A stretch of DNA of 64,000 nucleotides from Fusarium oxysporum f. sp. lycopersici 4287 (Eukaryota > Ascomycota > Sordariomycetes > Hypocreales > Nectriaceae), in NCBI RefSeq assembly GCF_000149955.1, contig NC_030993.1:2592897-2656896 (forward strand), written 5' to 3'. The notes below the pieces were generated by a model, which was not told the origin of the DNA, ran no database searches, and worked only from the letters and a program-made list of their open reading frames with translations. Position numbers and translations under genes: made by a program. Below are positions 24,120-36,180 of the stretch, piece by piece (the first letter of the stretch is position 1; the number at the start of each line of letters is the position of its first letter).

Positions 24120-24485
24120 CTACATATCCAACAGAACAAGTCCAAGAGAAAGAGCCGCGGGAGCGGCTTGGATATAGAGAATCTTCTTGTTGGCGGTGAG
24201 ACCGCCATATGCACCCGCAACCAAGACACAGCCGTTGAAGAAGATCTGAAGCTGCTTCGAGAACTCAGGATTCGGGTGAAGAAGCGACCAAATCAGTCCA
24301 GCGGACAAGAAGCCGTTGTAGAGGCCCTGGTTGGCAGCCATTGTCTTGGTCTGCTCAGCGAATTCGGGTGTGAGTCTGAAAGCCTTTCTTCCACGAGGCT
24401 TCGTCCAAAGAAACATCTCCAGAACCAGGATGTAGCTGTGCAAAGCGCCGACGAGGCCGCTGGCAGTGAGTCCGATGACGCCCAT
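24120..24485 (-). CDS. DUF1304 family integral membrane protein (121 aa)
   Basis: A single exon with ATG at 24485. Four hydrophobic helices fill the protein, with a short polar loop after the first (TKPRGRKAFRLTPEFAEQTK) and NQGLYNGFLSAGLIW following it. That loop and the NQGLYNGFLA-type motif are the signature of DUF1304, a family shared by bacteria and fungi whose function is unknown. Length matches the family norm of about 120 residues, so the gene looks intact. It lies about 480 bp downstream of the Dal5-type transporter on the same strand; nothing shows that they work together. Confidence 0.85.
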   Translation of the reverse strand: MGVIGLTASGLVGALHSYILVLEMFLWTKPRGRKAFRLTPEFAEQTKTMAANQGLYNGFLSAGLIWSLLHPNPEFSKQLQIFFNGCVLVAGAYGGLTANKKILYIQAAPAALSLGLVLLDM

Positions 24486-24966
24486 TTTGACTATTTTTAT
24501 TCAAGAATGATGTTTTTAAGAATGAGAAATGCGTGAGATGAGGCAGTTGAGATAAAATGAGAGGAATTGGATAGGAATTAAGCTTTAAGACAAAGTTGGC
24601 GATATGCCTTAAACATGCTTAATTTGATGACTAATAAAGACCAGGCAATCGCGAAAAAATGTCATTGCGCTCGCATTTTCATCCGCGTTTGGGATTCTTG
24701 GCCGAAGACAGCGGGAATAGCGACTGAAACCAGTAACGACTTGAACTCTAAATCTAAAAAGCGTTGCTGTGGAACGGCAGTTCTCGCAGTCACAAAAGGG
24801 TTTTACAACAGTGGCACCACAGAAGACCTTGCTATAAATGTGTGCAATATATCCAATACGTAACCATTCTCAGGCCTTGAAGAAATCAACTGCTTAATAT
24901 ACAGCATATACATATGCTGAAGAATACTAACTCGACCCAATCACCACAATACTCCTAGTCATCCTC

Positions 24967-26665
24967 TCAGTAAGCAAAGCGGAAATCAAGTCGCTTGTTT
25001 CCATCAATCTCTCGCTGTTCCTTGTCCGTCTGATATTCGAGCTTCTGCTCCGGTGTCATCTGTTCCCACTGTTCGATCTTCTTCTTGTTGAGGTGGATGA
25101 GCCAGAATCGCTGGGCGAGGAAGGCCACGACAGAGAGGCACAGGATCGAAATGAGCACCTTGTTACCGTTCTTGTAGTAAGGAGCATCCCATTTGCGGTA
25201 GATCTGGGAGCTTGTAACGCTTCCCCTGTTTTCTGTTAGTATTTGTTTGTTAAACGGACCAGGGTGGAACTCACATTTGAACGATGACGTTATATGTAGC
25301 TGCAGCAATGGCTCGCTTCTTAACATCAAAAGAGTTCTCGGATATCCAAGAAGAAACCAGAGGATGGAAGTAGGGATATCCAGAGATTAGAGTAATGATA
25401 GAGAATCGTCCCCATTCTCGGCCCTCATCAGGAAGAGTGAGAAGCGCTGTAAGAAGAGGAAGTGACCAGATCTCTCCGAACAGACAGTGGAACGTCCTCT
25501 CGTTAAAGTACTCAGAACTGTATGCCAGCGCAAGCATAGTGATGATCTGGAGTGCAGCGGAGGGTGCAGTGAGCAGGTTGCTAGCCAAGGTACTGAACTT
25601 TCCAACTCGTTTAAGTGTAAGAGTCAAATAAGCCTGAACAGGCGCGGCAGGAATGTAGGCAACGAGACCAATAAAGTAAAGACCCCAGAGCGAAGGGTCT
25701 GACCATGCGTTCTTGACATCCTGCCATGTAGCAGGCTCCTTCAGTGCCGTGAGACCCTTGGCAGGATCATCTCGAAGGATACGGTTGATCATGATGACCT
25801 CCTCACGTTCAGTATACCAAGACTTTCGCCAGATGAGAGACTTGGTGCCGGTAGGCGAAGTAGGAAGATAGGCCATGGAGACGAGACCAATGACCACGGT
25901 AAGAAGACCTTCAAGGAGGAGAAGCCAAAACCAACCGGGGTGGCCGTTGACGCCTCGCATCTCAATCAATCCAGCAGCAAGGAGAGCAGAGATGACACGG
26001 GCGATGTTGAGAGTTGACCAGAAAGCGGCGAGTCGAATAGACAGCTCCTTCGAGGTGTAGAAATATGTCGCCATGAGAATAACACCGGGGATGAAACCAC
26101 CCTCAAAGGTGCCGATCAGAGCACGGGTAACGTAAAAAGCAGCTCGTCCAGTCATGAAGGCTTGGAAGGTTGAGACAAGACCCCAGCAGACCATGAGCGT
26201 GGGAAGAACATGCTTGAAGCCATATCGCTTGGTGAGGAATTGGACTGGGAATTCAGCCAGCAAGAAGCAAAGGACTTGGATGGTTGTTCCGTTGTTGTAA
26301 TCGTCGGTGGTCAATCCGAGATCAGTCAAGAGGTCATCAGCGAGCGCGTTGGAGATGTTTCCTCGATCCAATTGCAGACCAAAGAACTATATCGTGTAAG
26401 TCAATTTCATCACCAATTGAGTAAAAATACATACCATAAGACACAACCAAGACAAAAGCTTGAGATCAGTCTTTCGTACAGCCCGTCTCTCCTCTTCAGG
26501 AGTCCATGTAGCCGAGGGATCCCACCGATGGCCGCCTTCGTAGTCGGCATGAGGCGGCAAAGCGTCTGACAATTGCTCTCGGCCAACTCCGACTTGCGTC
26601 TTGGTGATTTCCACCGACACGCGCTGAGCAACTGCCGAGCTCGTCTCGATATCCGGATTGCCCAT
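24967..26665 (-). CDS. MFS transporter of the anion:cation symporter (Dal5/allantoate permease) family (533 aa)
   Basis: Exons 26665-26435, 26386-25275 and 25225-24967 with introns of 48 and 49 nt. I place the start at ATG 26665 (MGNPDIET); an upstream in-frame TTG is not a plausible start. The protein has about twelve membrane helices in two bundles, LDRGNISNAL at the end of the first helix, and FEGGFIPGVILMATYFYTS, both typical of the Dal5 group. Members import allantoate, nicotinate, pantothenate, dipeptides or sulfonates by proton symport at the plasma membrane. The divergently transcribed neighbour is a TauD-like dioxygenase, which makes an organosulfonate or related compound a reasonable guess. 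Substrate identity is inference; the family is secure. Confidence 0.9.
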
Positions 26666-27355
26666 GGTAAACAAAGAATCTCACTCAATGAGTTTTGGTA
26701 ACTATTAAGAGGCTCAATTGAGGTGATCGTCGCTGAGGAATGATCCCAAAGCTTGGGTTCTCGGTCAGATATATAAGAGACATCTACAGTTTGACCATGG
26801 ATATAGTTTATCGTCGGAGACTCTTTCGGTAGGTAGTATACACAATAGTCCCCTTGGTGGGTGGCTCGATCGCGCACGCCATAAGGACATGAAGCCAGAT
26901 CTGGTAACACTCAATTCTCACAGTCAAGGGCCATGATCCGCCAAGGGTTCTCCAGGTGAGATGCAACAGGTGGATTAGGAACTCAGAGCATCATGCAGTG
27001 ACCACCTGACAGGGCATTTGTAGAAATTACGGCCACAAGATTGGTCCAAACCCCTCGTTAGAGCTGGGGTAGATTCTCCGAGAAATTCTCCTCTCTCAAG
27101 CATGCCATCATTAGTCCCGATGTCGTCTTTGTGGGGGGAAATGATTCGGCATTGTACGTTTGGCCTGTAACGGTCTGAAGATTCCATTCTTGGTTAGACT
27201 CATTCCCGTCATGCTGGGCCCTTGTTATTTATCAATGGGTGGTTATCCTCCGAAAGAGTCTCCGGCTTGGATACAGCTTCACATAATTGTCACTGTTGGC
27301 CCTCGTTTTCTTATCAGTTGAGAAATATTGTTCAAACTCAAGCACATATTGCATC
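26666..27355. promoter_or_regulatory. Divergent promoter region between transporter and dioxygenase
   Basis: These 690 bp separate two genes read outward, so both promoters must lie here. A shared control region would fit co-regulation of uptake and oxidation of the same compound. I see no single motif that I would assign with confidence. Confidence 0.5.
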
Positions 27356-28502
27356 ATGCCTTCTGCTGCGCCCGAGACCGTTTCTAGCAATATCGTCGGC
27401 GGAGATGTCCAAAGCCGTCCACGTCTATCAGAACCCTTGACTTACACGGGTAGTCTTGATGACATTCCTCAGCTTGACGTCACCCCGGTCATCGGTCGTG
27501 AGTACAATGGTCTTCAAATTCGAGACCTCTTGAAATGGGATGAGAGACACATCCGTGACCTTGCAGTCACTATTTCTCAGCGAGGTGTTGTCTTTCTGAA
27601 GAACCAGGATGTCACTCCTCAAGAGATGAAGGAATTTATGCTGCGGCTTACAGAGGTTGCTGGATGCCCTACTAGCTCAGGTCTGCATGTGCACCCTTTG
27701 ACTGAAGAGGGTAGTGAGTTGGGTGATCAGATCAGTGTTATCTCAAGTGAGAAGCAGAAGAAGGGGGGTGGTTTGACACATCAGCTCAGCGATGTAAGCC
27801 GATATGCATCTGCTGGGTGGCACAGCGATATCACCTTTGAAAAGGTACCCTCAGACTATGCTATGCTCAAGATACACACTCTACCTAAGACAGGTGGTGA
27901 TACGGTATGTCTTTGCCACTCAGAGGTTCAAACAACCCGTGTTGCTTGGTTCTGTTCTTCTCGGCCACCTACATCTTGCTAATTTGGAACAGCTTTGGGC
28001 ATCCGGATATGAGGTCTACGATAGACTCTCAGACCCCATGAAGAAGTTCCTCGAAGGATTGACCGCGACTCACGATGCCAGCTTCTTCCACGACGAGGCA
28101 CGACGCCTGGGCAACCCAATCCGCAAGGACATCCGTGGCTCTCCTCTAAATCAAGGCGAGAACCTCACATCTGTCCATCCTCTTATCCGAACAAACCCAG
28201 TCACAGGCTGGAAGTCAGTGTTTGTCAACAAGGGCTTCACCAAGCGCATTAATGGATTGTCAAAAGATGAGAGCGATACACTACTGGCGTACCTCTTCAA
28301 CCTAGTGACACAGAACCACGATGCCCAGGTCCGGTACCGTTGGAGCAAGAATGATCTTGCGATTTGGGATAATAGATCAACTTTCCACTGCGCGACATAT
28401 GACTATGAGGAAGCGAGAGCTGGAGATCGAGTTTGTAGTCTTGGCGAAGCGCCTTATCTTGATCTGAATAGCAAGAGTCGCAGGGAGGCACTCGGTATCT
28501 GA
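27356..28502 (+). CDS. TauD/TfdA-type 2-oxoglutarate- and Fe(II)-dependent dioxygenase (352 aa)
   Basis: Exons 27356-27904 and 27993-28502 flank an 88-nt intron (GTATGT...GGAACAG) and give 352 residues; the joined text GGDTLWASGYEVYDRLS is typical of the family. His156 and Asp158 in WHSDITFE, together with the distal His in NRSTFHCATYDY, form the iron-binding triad, and the Arg near RAGDRV should bind 2-oxoglutarate. Family members release sulfite from sulfonates such as taurine, or oxidise related small acids, in the cytosol. It is divergent from the Dal5-type transporter. The start is the ATG at 27356; in-frame codons further upstream are non-ATG. Confidence 0.9.
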
Positions 28503-28725
28503 TAATACCGGCTTATGTGTAAAATTGAACGAAGAATGTGTAATGTCACCACATAGTGTCGTCGTCTCTAGTGATAATAAGCGTATCATGACTGCTCTGT
28601 TAGTAGGCCTTGGGGTGGGTTAAAAGACATCCATGATAGTCTTGCAGAAATAAACTGCTATAGGTAGTTGAAGGGTCGGCCAAGTTTATACTGAACTGCA
28701 GTAAATTCAGGTAAACTCAACTAAG

Positions 28726-28743
28726 TCTTTTTGTCACTTGGGA
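28726..28743 (+). repeat. Copy 2 of the dispersed 18-base word
   Basis: This is identical to 8217-8234, and again sits in a 5' flank, 107 bp before the first ATG of the aminopeptidase gene. The neighbouring ACTAAGTCT and GTCTTA words are also shared. Confidence 0.45.
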
Positions 28744-28849
28744 CTAAAGTCTTAAAGTTTTAGGTAAATGATGATGAAGAGGTCTAAGTTGAGACGAGAA
28801 TTTGATGACTTGATCAATCTATTTTAGTGCTCGTTAGCGATTAATAGGC

Positions 28850-31800
28850 ATGGCCCAAGCTTTTTTATCCAAGGGTGTGGTCCAGTCTGCACGAAATCTT
28901 CCGAATCACACTCAATGTGTTTCTTCGAGGGCAATTGCAACCCTGTTTCCATTTTCAGGGTGCAATGAGATTATTTTCGCTTTGCTGGTGACTATGAAGA
29001 ATTCATTGATATCTTCAATGCGGCGGGCTCTTTGCCTGCCGTTCAGTGCTCCTACTCCTGCTCCCGCTGCTCCTCCAGGTCGTTCAGCGCTGACGAAGCC
29101 CGGAGGTTACGATGCCGACCTGCCGATGATCCGTCGCACCTTCCATTCAGGACCCCTCCCCCGCATCAGCTCAAGAGCTAGAGCCTCAACTTACGGGTCA
29201 GCTCCTTCTATAACAACACCATATCAACCTCTTCACCGCTCTCAATTACATTACTTTCTCTCCTCTACCTTTACCACAGCTTCTTCCTCTCGATCGGTTC
29301 TCACTCAACCTCTCCACAACTCAAAAGTCTCTTCTCTCGTCCCTCGTCAGCAGCAGCGTAACTGCTCTTGTCGACGAGCCATGTATCGCAACGGAAACGA
29401 TGTCGCTAGCGCGAGTCTCGACATTCGTCGTGGACGCGAAGTGCTTCCCAAAAATGTCAAGCCTCTGCACTACGATCTCACCCTCGAGCCAAACTTCGAG
29501 ACCTTCAAGTATGAAGGTACCGTCATTATCGACTTCGATGTCGTCGAAGATTCAACCTCTATTGCCCTGAACACGGTCGAAATTGATATCCACGAGACAC
29601 TTGTTGAAGCCAATGGTGCCACTATTAGCTCCTCGCCTACCCTCGATTACAACAAGGATACCCAAACCACCACCGTTACCTTCGATAAGACGATTCCCGC
29701 TGGCCAAAAGGCGAGGTTGACTCAACGTTTCACCGGTACTCTCAACGATGACATGGCAGGTTTCTACAGGTCATCATACAAGGACGAAGATGGCAACACC
29801 AAATACCTTGCTACCACCCAGTTCGAGGCCACCGATGCTCGCCGCGCATTCCCTTGCCTGGACGAGCCAGCTCTGAAAGCGACATTCACCGTAACACTCA
29901 TTGCTGACAAGGATCTGGTATGCTTGGGTAACATGGATGTCGCTTCTGAGAAAGAAGTCGACTCCAAGGTTACAGGCAAGAAGCGCAAGGCCATTACCTA
30001 TAACAAGACTCCCATCATGTCTACCTACCTTCTGGCTTTCGTCATTGGTGACCTCAAGAACTACGAGACCAACAACTTTCGAGTCCCTATCCGAGTATGG
30101 TGTACTCCCGATCAAGACCTTGACCATGCCGTCTTTTCCGCCGAGCTAGCTGCTCGAACACTCGAGTTCTACGAGCAGCAATTTGGCAGCCAATATCCTC
30201 TTCCCAAGATGGACATGGTTGCTGTGCCTGACTTTGCTGCTGGAGCCATGGAGAACTGGGGTCTCATCACATATCGAGTCGTTGATCTTCTATTGGATGA
30301 AAAGACCAGCAGCGCCGTCACCAAGAAGCGCGTGGCCGAGGTCGTTCAACATGAACTGGCTCATCAATGGTTCGGCAACTTGGTCACAATGGACTTCTGG
30401 GATGGCCTGTGGCTCAAGGAAGGTTTTGCAACATGGATGTCTTGGTATTCTTCTAACGCCTTCTACCCCGAGTGGAGGATTTGGGAGGGTTATGTTACTG
30501 AGGATCTCCGATCTGCCCTCGGTCTCGACTCTCTGCGCAGCTCTCACCCTATTGAAGTGCCTGTCAAGCGTGCTGATGAGGTCAACCAAATCTTCGATGC
30601 TATCTCATATGAGAAGGGTTCTTGTGTCCTGCGCATGATCTCAAAATACTTGGGCGAGGACGTCTTTCTGAAGGGTATCCGAATCTACCTCGATAGACAT
30701 GCATACAGCAACACTGAGACCACAGACCTTTGGGCCGCTCTCAGTGAGGCCAGTGGTAAGGATGTTGAGCGCGTTGCTGACATCTGGACCAAGAAGGTCG
30801 GTTACCCAGTCGTAGCAGTCACAGAAGACGAAGGCAAGGGCACAATCCATGTCAAGCAGAACCGGTTCCTTAGAACGGCCGATGTCAAGCCTGAGGAGGA
30901 TGAAGTCCTTTACCCCGTCTTCCTCAACCTTCGAACTAAGGACGGTATCCAGGAAGATCTGGCACTCAACACACGTGAGGCCGACTTCAAGGTGCCTGAC
31001 TTTGACTTCTACAAGATCAACTCTGGCCATTCTGGTATCTACCGTACATCTTATACTAGCGAGCGACTTCAAAAGCTTGGTCAAAACGCCAAGGCGGGTC
31101 TCTTGGGTGTTGAAGATAGGGCCGGAATGATTGCAGATGCCGGTGCCCTTGCCGCTGCTGGTTACCAGAAGACATCTGGCTTGCTGTCGCTCCTCCAAGA
31201 ATTTGACTCCGAAGACGAGTTCATTGTCTGGGATGAGATCACTCTCCGTGTCGGATCTCTCCGTGATGCTTGGATCTTTGAAGATGATGATGTCAATGAG
31301 GCTCTCAAGACTTTCCAGAGGGATCTGGTCAGCAAGAAGGCTAACGAGATCGGTTGGGATATTTCTGACAAGGATGACTTCACTGCCCAAAGAATGAAGG
31401 CCCTTATGTTCGGCAAGGCCGCCATTGTCGAGGACGAGCCTACCAAGAAGGCCGCTTTCGACTTGTTCGAGAAGTTCATCAATGGTGATCGAGATGCCGT
31501 ACAGCCCAACTTGCGACCTAGTGTTTTCGCTGTTGTGGTTACATATGGAGGCGAGAAGGAGTATAATGATATTTTGAAAGAATATGAGACTGCCAAGCAA
31601 AGCAGTGAGCGAAACACTGCTCTCCGGTCACTTGGTTTTGCAAAGGATGCTGCTCTTATCAAGCGAACTCTGGAGTACACTCTGAGCGATAATGTCAAGA
31701 CCCAGGATATCTACATGCCTCTCAGCGGTCTCCGCGCTCACAAGGAGGGTATCTTGGCTCTTTGGGGATGGGTCAAGGACAACTGGGACGTTCTCACCAA

Positions 31801-32032
31801 GCGACTCCCACCTGGCATGTCACTCCTTGGCGATATGGTCGCCATTTCTACAAGCTCTCTCACACAGAAGGACCAGATTTCCGATGTGAAGACTTTCTTT
31901 GAGCAGAAGGGCACCAAGGGATTCGACCTTGAGCTGGCCCAGAGTCTTGATTCTATGACCGCCAAGCAAAACTGGCTCGCAAGGGATAAGGAGGATGTCA
32001 AGGAGTGGCTACGCAAGAATAAATACCTGTAA
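28850..32032 (+). CDS. APE2: M1 zinc aminopeptidase, Ape2/Aap1 type (up to 1060 aa)
   Basis: One uninterrupted frame. The M1 catalytic core is intact: the substrate-anchoring GAMENWG, then HELAHQWFGNLVTMDFWDGL with zinc ligands His501 and His505 (full-frame numbering), and the third ligand Glu in LKEGFATW. The C-terminal half is the helical ERAP1-like domain. The enzyme removes N-terminal residues from peptides. The start is uncertain: ATG 28850 gives 1060 residues, ATG 29018 begins MRRALCLPF, an Arg-rich and acid-free stretch resembling a mitochondrial presequence, and ATG 29381 (MYRNGND) gives the ~880-residue cytosolic form. Use of both internal starts would allow dual targeting, as described for yeast Ape2-like enzymes. 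Confidence 0.93.
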   Translation: MAQAFLSKGVVQSARNLPNHTQCVSSRAIATLFPFSGCNEIIFALLVTMKNSLISSMRRALCLPFSAPTPAPAAPPGRSALTKPGGYDADLPMIRRTFHSGPLPRISSRARASTYGSAPSITTPYQPLHRSQLHYFLSSTFTTASSSRSVLTQPLHNSKVSSLVPRQQQRNCSCRRAMYRNGNDVASASLDIRRGREVLPKNVKPLHYDLTLEPNFETFKYEGTVIIDFDVVEDSTSIALNTVEIDIHETLVEANGATISSSPTLDYNKDTQTTTVTFDKTIPAGQKARLTQRFTGTLNDDMAGFYRSSYKDEDGNTKYLATTQFEATDARRAFPCLDEPALKATFTVTLIADKDLVCLGNMDVASEKEVDSKVTGKKRKAITYNKTPIMSTYLLAFVIGDLKNYETNNFRVPIRVWCTPDQDLDHAVFSAELAARTLEFYEQQFGSQYPLPKMDMVAVPDFAAGAMENWGLITYRVVDLLLDEKTSSAVTKKRVAEVVQHELAHQWFGNLVTMDFWDGLWLKEGFATWMSWYSSNAFYPEWRIWEGYVTEDLRSALGLDSLRSSHPIEVPVKRADEVNQIFDAISYEKGSCVLRMISKYLGEDVFLKGIRIYLDRHAYSNTETTDLWAALSEASGKDVERVADIWTKKVGYPVVAVTEDEGKGTIHVKQNRFLRTADVKPEEDEVLYPVFLNLRTKDGIQEDLALNTREADFKVPDFDFYKINSGHSGIYRTSYTSERLQKLGQNAKAGLLGVEDRAGMIADAGALAAAGYQKTSGLLSLLQEFDSEDEFIVWDEITLRVGSLRDAWIFEDDDVNEALKTFQRDLVSKKANEIGWDISDKDDFTAQRMKALMFGKAAIVEDEPTKKAAFDLFEKFINGDRDAVQPNLRPSVFAVVVTYGGEKEYNDILKEYETAKQSSERNTALRSLGFAKDAALIKRTLEYTLSDNVKTQDIYMPLSGLRAHKEGILALWGWVKDNWDVLTKRLPPGMSLLGDMVAISTSSLTQKDQISDVKTFFEQKGTKGFDLELAQSLDSMTAKQNWLARDKEDVKEWLRKNKYL

Positions 32033-32395
32033 ATTAGTTGCATAAAGAATGAGACAAGATGCTCAAGCATGGTTGCACCTGCATGAATGAGCAAGTTCAA
32101 ATAAGTAACCATCTTTACGACTTTTATGCTATATGCTTGTGCTACGCTGATACATGGTCTTTCCTCATGTAGGAATGCTGAAGAGGCGCTGCAGAAAGTG
32201 CTTCAAAATCGTTTCTATGCAATGATAGAAGTTGAGGATGTTGGCTGTGTGCGTAGTTATCTCGAGAAAGGTATAGTTGGTCAGCACCGCATCACATTAA
32301 TAGCAACAGTGATGCAAGATTTCTTTGTTCGTCTATTATACATGTACAGATATACAGTCATACATCACCTCTGTTCATACAACTCACATGAACTT

Positions 32396-33587
32396 TTAAG
32401 CCTTACCAGTCAGCCAATCCCTTTCCTTATTCTTCCCATATTTCCCTGTGCCAGTAACAGGCAGATCTCGCTTTTGCAACTCCTCCTCAATAATCTTCCA
32501 GCGACCAACAGCAACCTCACGGTCAATAGGTGTGACTCTCCTGTTGTGCACCTTGACGTTAGGAAGTGCGAACAGGGCCTTCTGATCCTCAAGAACCTCG
32601 GCGAGCTTCTTGCCCCGCTTGGCGAATGTTAGGGCTACAGTGATGAGCTCTTGTGGTGTGCGGGCGGCGGCGACCTTGACGTCGGGAATGAAATGGCCTG
32701 TGAGTTGGTAGATACGCTTGCGGATCTGCATATTGTCAGTACAAATCACATCTGGGAAGAGGTGGGACGCATACAGCAAACTTGAGGTGGTCATCGTCAA
32801 GAGTGGCGGTCTTCCATGAGGGGTCCAGAGCATTAACCATCTGCTGAGCCTCCTCAGGAGAAATCTCAACCTTTTCCTCAACCTCTCCGGGCCTGACATT
32901 CTTCAACTTCTCAGTGACAACACTCCAATGAGTGCTGAGAAGAGGCTTTCCATCCTTAAATCGAATTCCCACAGACAATGTTCGGTCCAGGTGGGCCCTG
33001 TCACCAAAAGGCCACTTCTTTACCGCGTATTCCTCAAGAAGTCCTCGCTGCTGGTATGAAAGTGACTCGACCAGAGCTTGACGTACGTAAATCTCCATAA
33101 CTGCTTGATCCTCTACTCGGTTTGCGCTGCCGAAGCCTTGGAATTCGCTCTCCTCACCCCAGTGACCTGGTTGGTCCCACCATGTCTTGACAGGTGAAAT
33201 CTCCCCCAGATCATCAATTGAAGTCGCGGGTGTATATTCAGTGTCAACAGACTCGACTTCCTTCTCGGTCATGGCTTCGGAATGGCTTGGAGGTAGCACG
33301 AGACGAGTGGTGCGCACAGGGTAGGGTCTGCGGTCGACATTTGACAGGTCCAAGGCCTCCTCTGGCAAGTTTGATGCCTGTTCTGGTTCCACTCTCTCTT
33401 GATAAGGATCATCGCCTCCAGGAGCTTCACCCTTCCACAGCTTACCTCGGAGCCATTCGGCCTTGCGACCAGCTGCGTGGACGGGGGTTGTTGAGAAGGC
33501 GACGCGGGCAACGAAGGGGACTCGGTTGACGGGGACGACTGTCGATGGAAGAGAGGCTAGAGCCCCTACCCGCGGTATTCGAGGCAT
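32396..33587 (-). CDS. Mitochondrial large-subunit ribosomal protein mL50 (380 aa)
   Basis: Exons 33587-32775 and 32725-32396, joined across a 49-nt intron with a perfect TACTGAC branch point, give 380 residues. The N-terminus (MPRIPRVGALASLPS) is basic and free of acidic residues, followed by VARVAFSTTPVHAAGRK, a likely processing site, so import into mitochondria is expected. The C-terminal part (IRKRIYQLTGHFIPD, LPNVKVHNRRVTPIDRE) matches the mL50 family of the mitoribosome (yeast Mrpl13). A long acidic middle is typical of fungal members. It is divergent from the small membrane protein gene at 33829, with 241 bp between the starts. The family call is by motif recognition and is moderately firm. 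Confidence 0.78.
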
Positions 33588-33828
33588 TTTGACGTGACGA
33601 ATCGGCGGACTGAGAGAAAGCCGAAAGAAGTCGTGATGATGGGACGGTTAGAGACCGACTTCAATATGGAACTTTTTACAGCGTGGTTCTATTGGCCAAT
33701 GGGAGTTTACGAGGCTGAAGTGGATACTCTGATTTGGCCCACTTGTTGTCAACTATCGATAGCCTCAAGTGATTGACGTGCGACCTCCATGATCGATAAG
33801 ACATTATCTACAGCCCAAATTAGCCGTA

Positions 33829-34339
33829 ATGGCACGAATATCTCTGTTTATCCTCCTGCTAGGAGCTTTGGTCTCGCTTGCCGCAGCGTGTTAGTATAAC
33901 GGGTATCTACACTGAACAGAGCTGACACATTCCAGCCGCGCCAACCTTCTGTAAATGCACATGCTTTAAGAACAGCACCATTATCCCTCTCGGGCCCAAA
34001 GGCGAAACATCCTCATCCCAGCTTCGTCGCGCCGTTCTCGATTTCTCGACTCCTCATCTCGAGCCACGCTCGAAATCGAAATCATGCTCCGAATGTACCA
34101 AGGCCTTTTGTCTCAAACAGGGCATTGACTTCTGCAAGGACGCGACAGAAGAGGACGTCACGACTATGTGCTTTCAACGTGACAGCAACAAAGACAAGAT
34201 CATAGTATGGGCTTTCATTATTGGTACTGTTGGATTGTTGGGCTGGGCTGCGTTCAAGAAGGTTGTGGCGTTGCGCCAGGGGCCTACGTTTGGAAGACAG
34301 GGCAGCAATTATGCTCCCATGCAAGGGAACTTCCGATGA
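33829..34339 (+). CDS. Cys-rich type I membrane protein, conserved but unnamed (154 aa)
   Basis: Exon 33829-33889 encodes a signal peptide (MARISLFILLLGALVSLAAA); a 46-nt intron follows, then exon 33936-34339. The mature part opens with CKCTCF and contains a second cysteine group (CSECTKAFCL, DFC, TMC), about eight cysteines in all, suiting a disulfide-bonded lumenal or extracellular domain. One membrane helix (IIVWAFIIGTVGLLGWAAF) precedes a short basic tail. The splice is supported because exon 1 alone hits a stop within two codons. I believe similar proteins occur across filamentous ascomycetes, but I know no function. It shares a divergent promoter with mL50. Confidence 0.75.
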
Positions 34340-34663
34340 GATGATAATGATATGGCATCGTACTCATCTGTGTTTGGATAGGTGTGGTATCTGTGGCTCC
34401 GTCACTTGATAGAGGAGTCTGGCGTCCTTGGGTTATCTGAAGTTTACAGGAGGTCAGTTGACCCCTTGAGCAATGTTCGGAATATTCATGAGTGTATATG
34501 ATAAAAAGATCAGGCATTGTGCCAATTTCCATGCAACCTATGTGCGCCGACTTTTCCATCACCTGACCTTTCTACCTAGGTCTATTCATTAACTCCCAAA
34601 ACAACACAGCATTTTTAACTAAATCCTCGTATTCCACTCCTTCTACTCCACAGGTGCAACCTT

Positions 34664-36046
<1,383 letters not shown>

Positions 36047-36173
36047 TGTGAATATGTGAGCTGTTGATCTTCTCCAAAGTTGAAATTTTGATATGGAGGG
36101 GCACAATTTGATCTACCTTTGGCGGGAAGAGTTATAGTATTTCAGTGAAGCTCGACGGAGTAGGCGACCGAGG

Positions 36174-36180
36174 TGAGTCA
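36174..36180. promoter_or_regulatory. CPC1/Gcn4-type site TGAGTCA
   Basis: A perfect 7-bp match to the bZIP site of general amino-acid control (TGASTCA), 128 bp upstream of the DAHP synthase ATG. A partial match, TGACTCT, lies at 36301-36307. Amino-acid biosynthesis genes of fungi are commonly induced through such sites. Binding itself is inference. Confidence 0.5.

Noticed and set aside
30290..31698. Long minus-strand frames (up to 319 codons) opposite the aminopeptidase gene
   Set aside because: They are antisense shadows of a strongly biased coding sequence; the plus-strand M1 frame is unambiguous.
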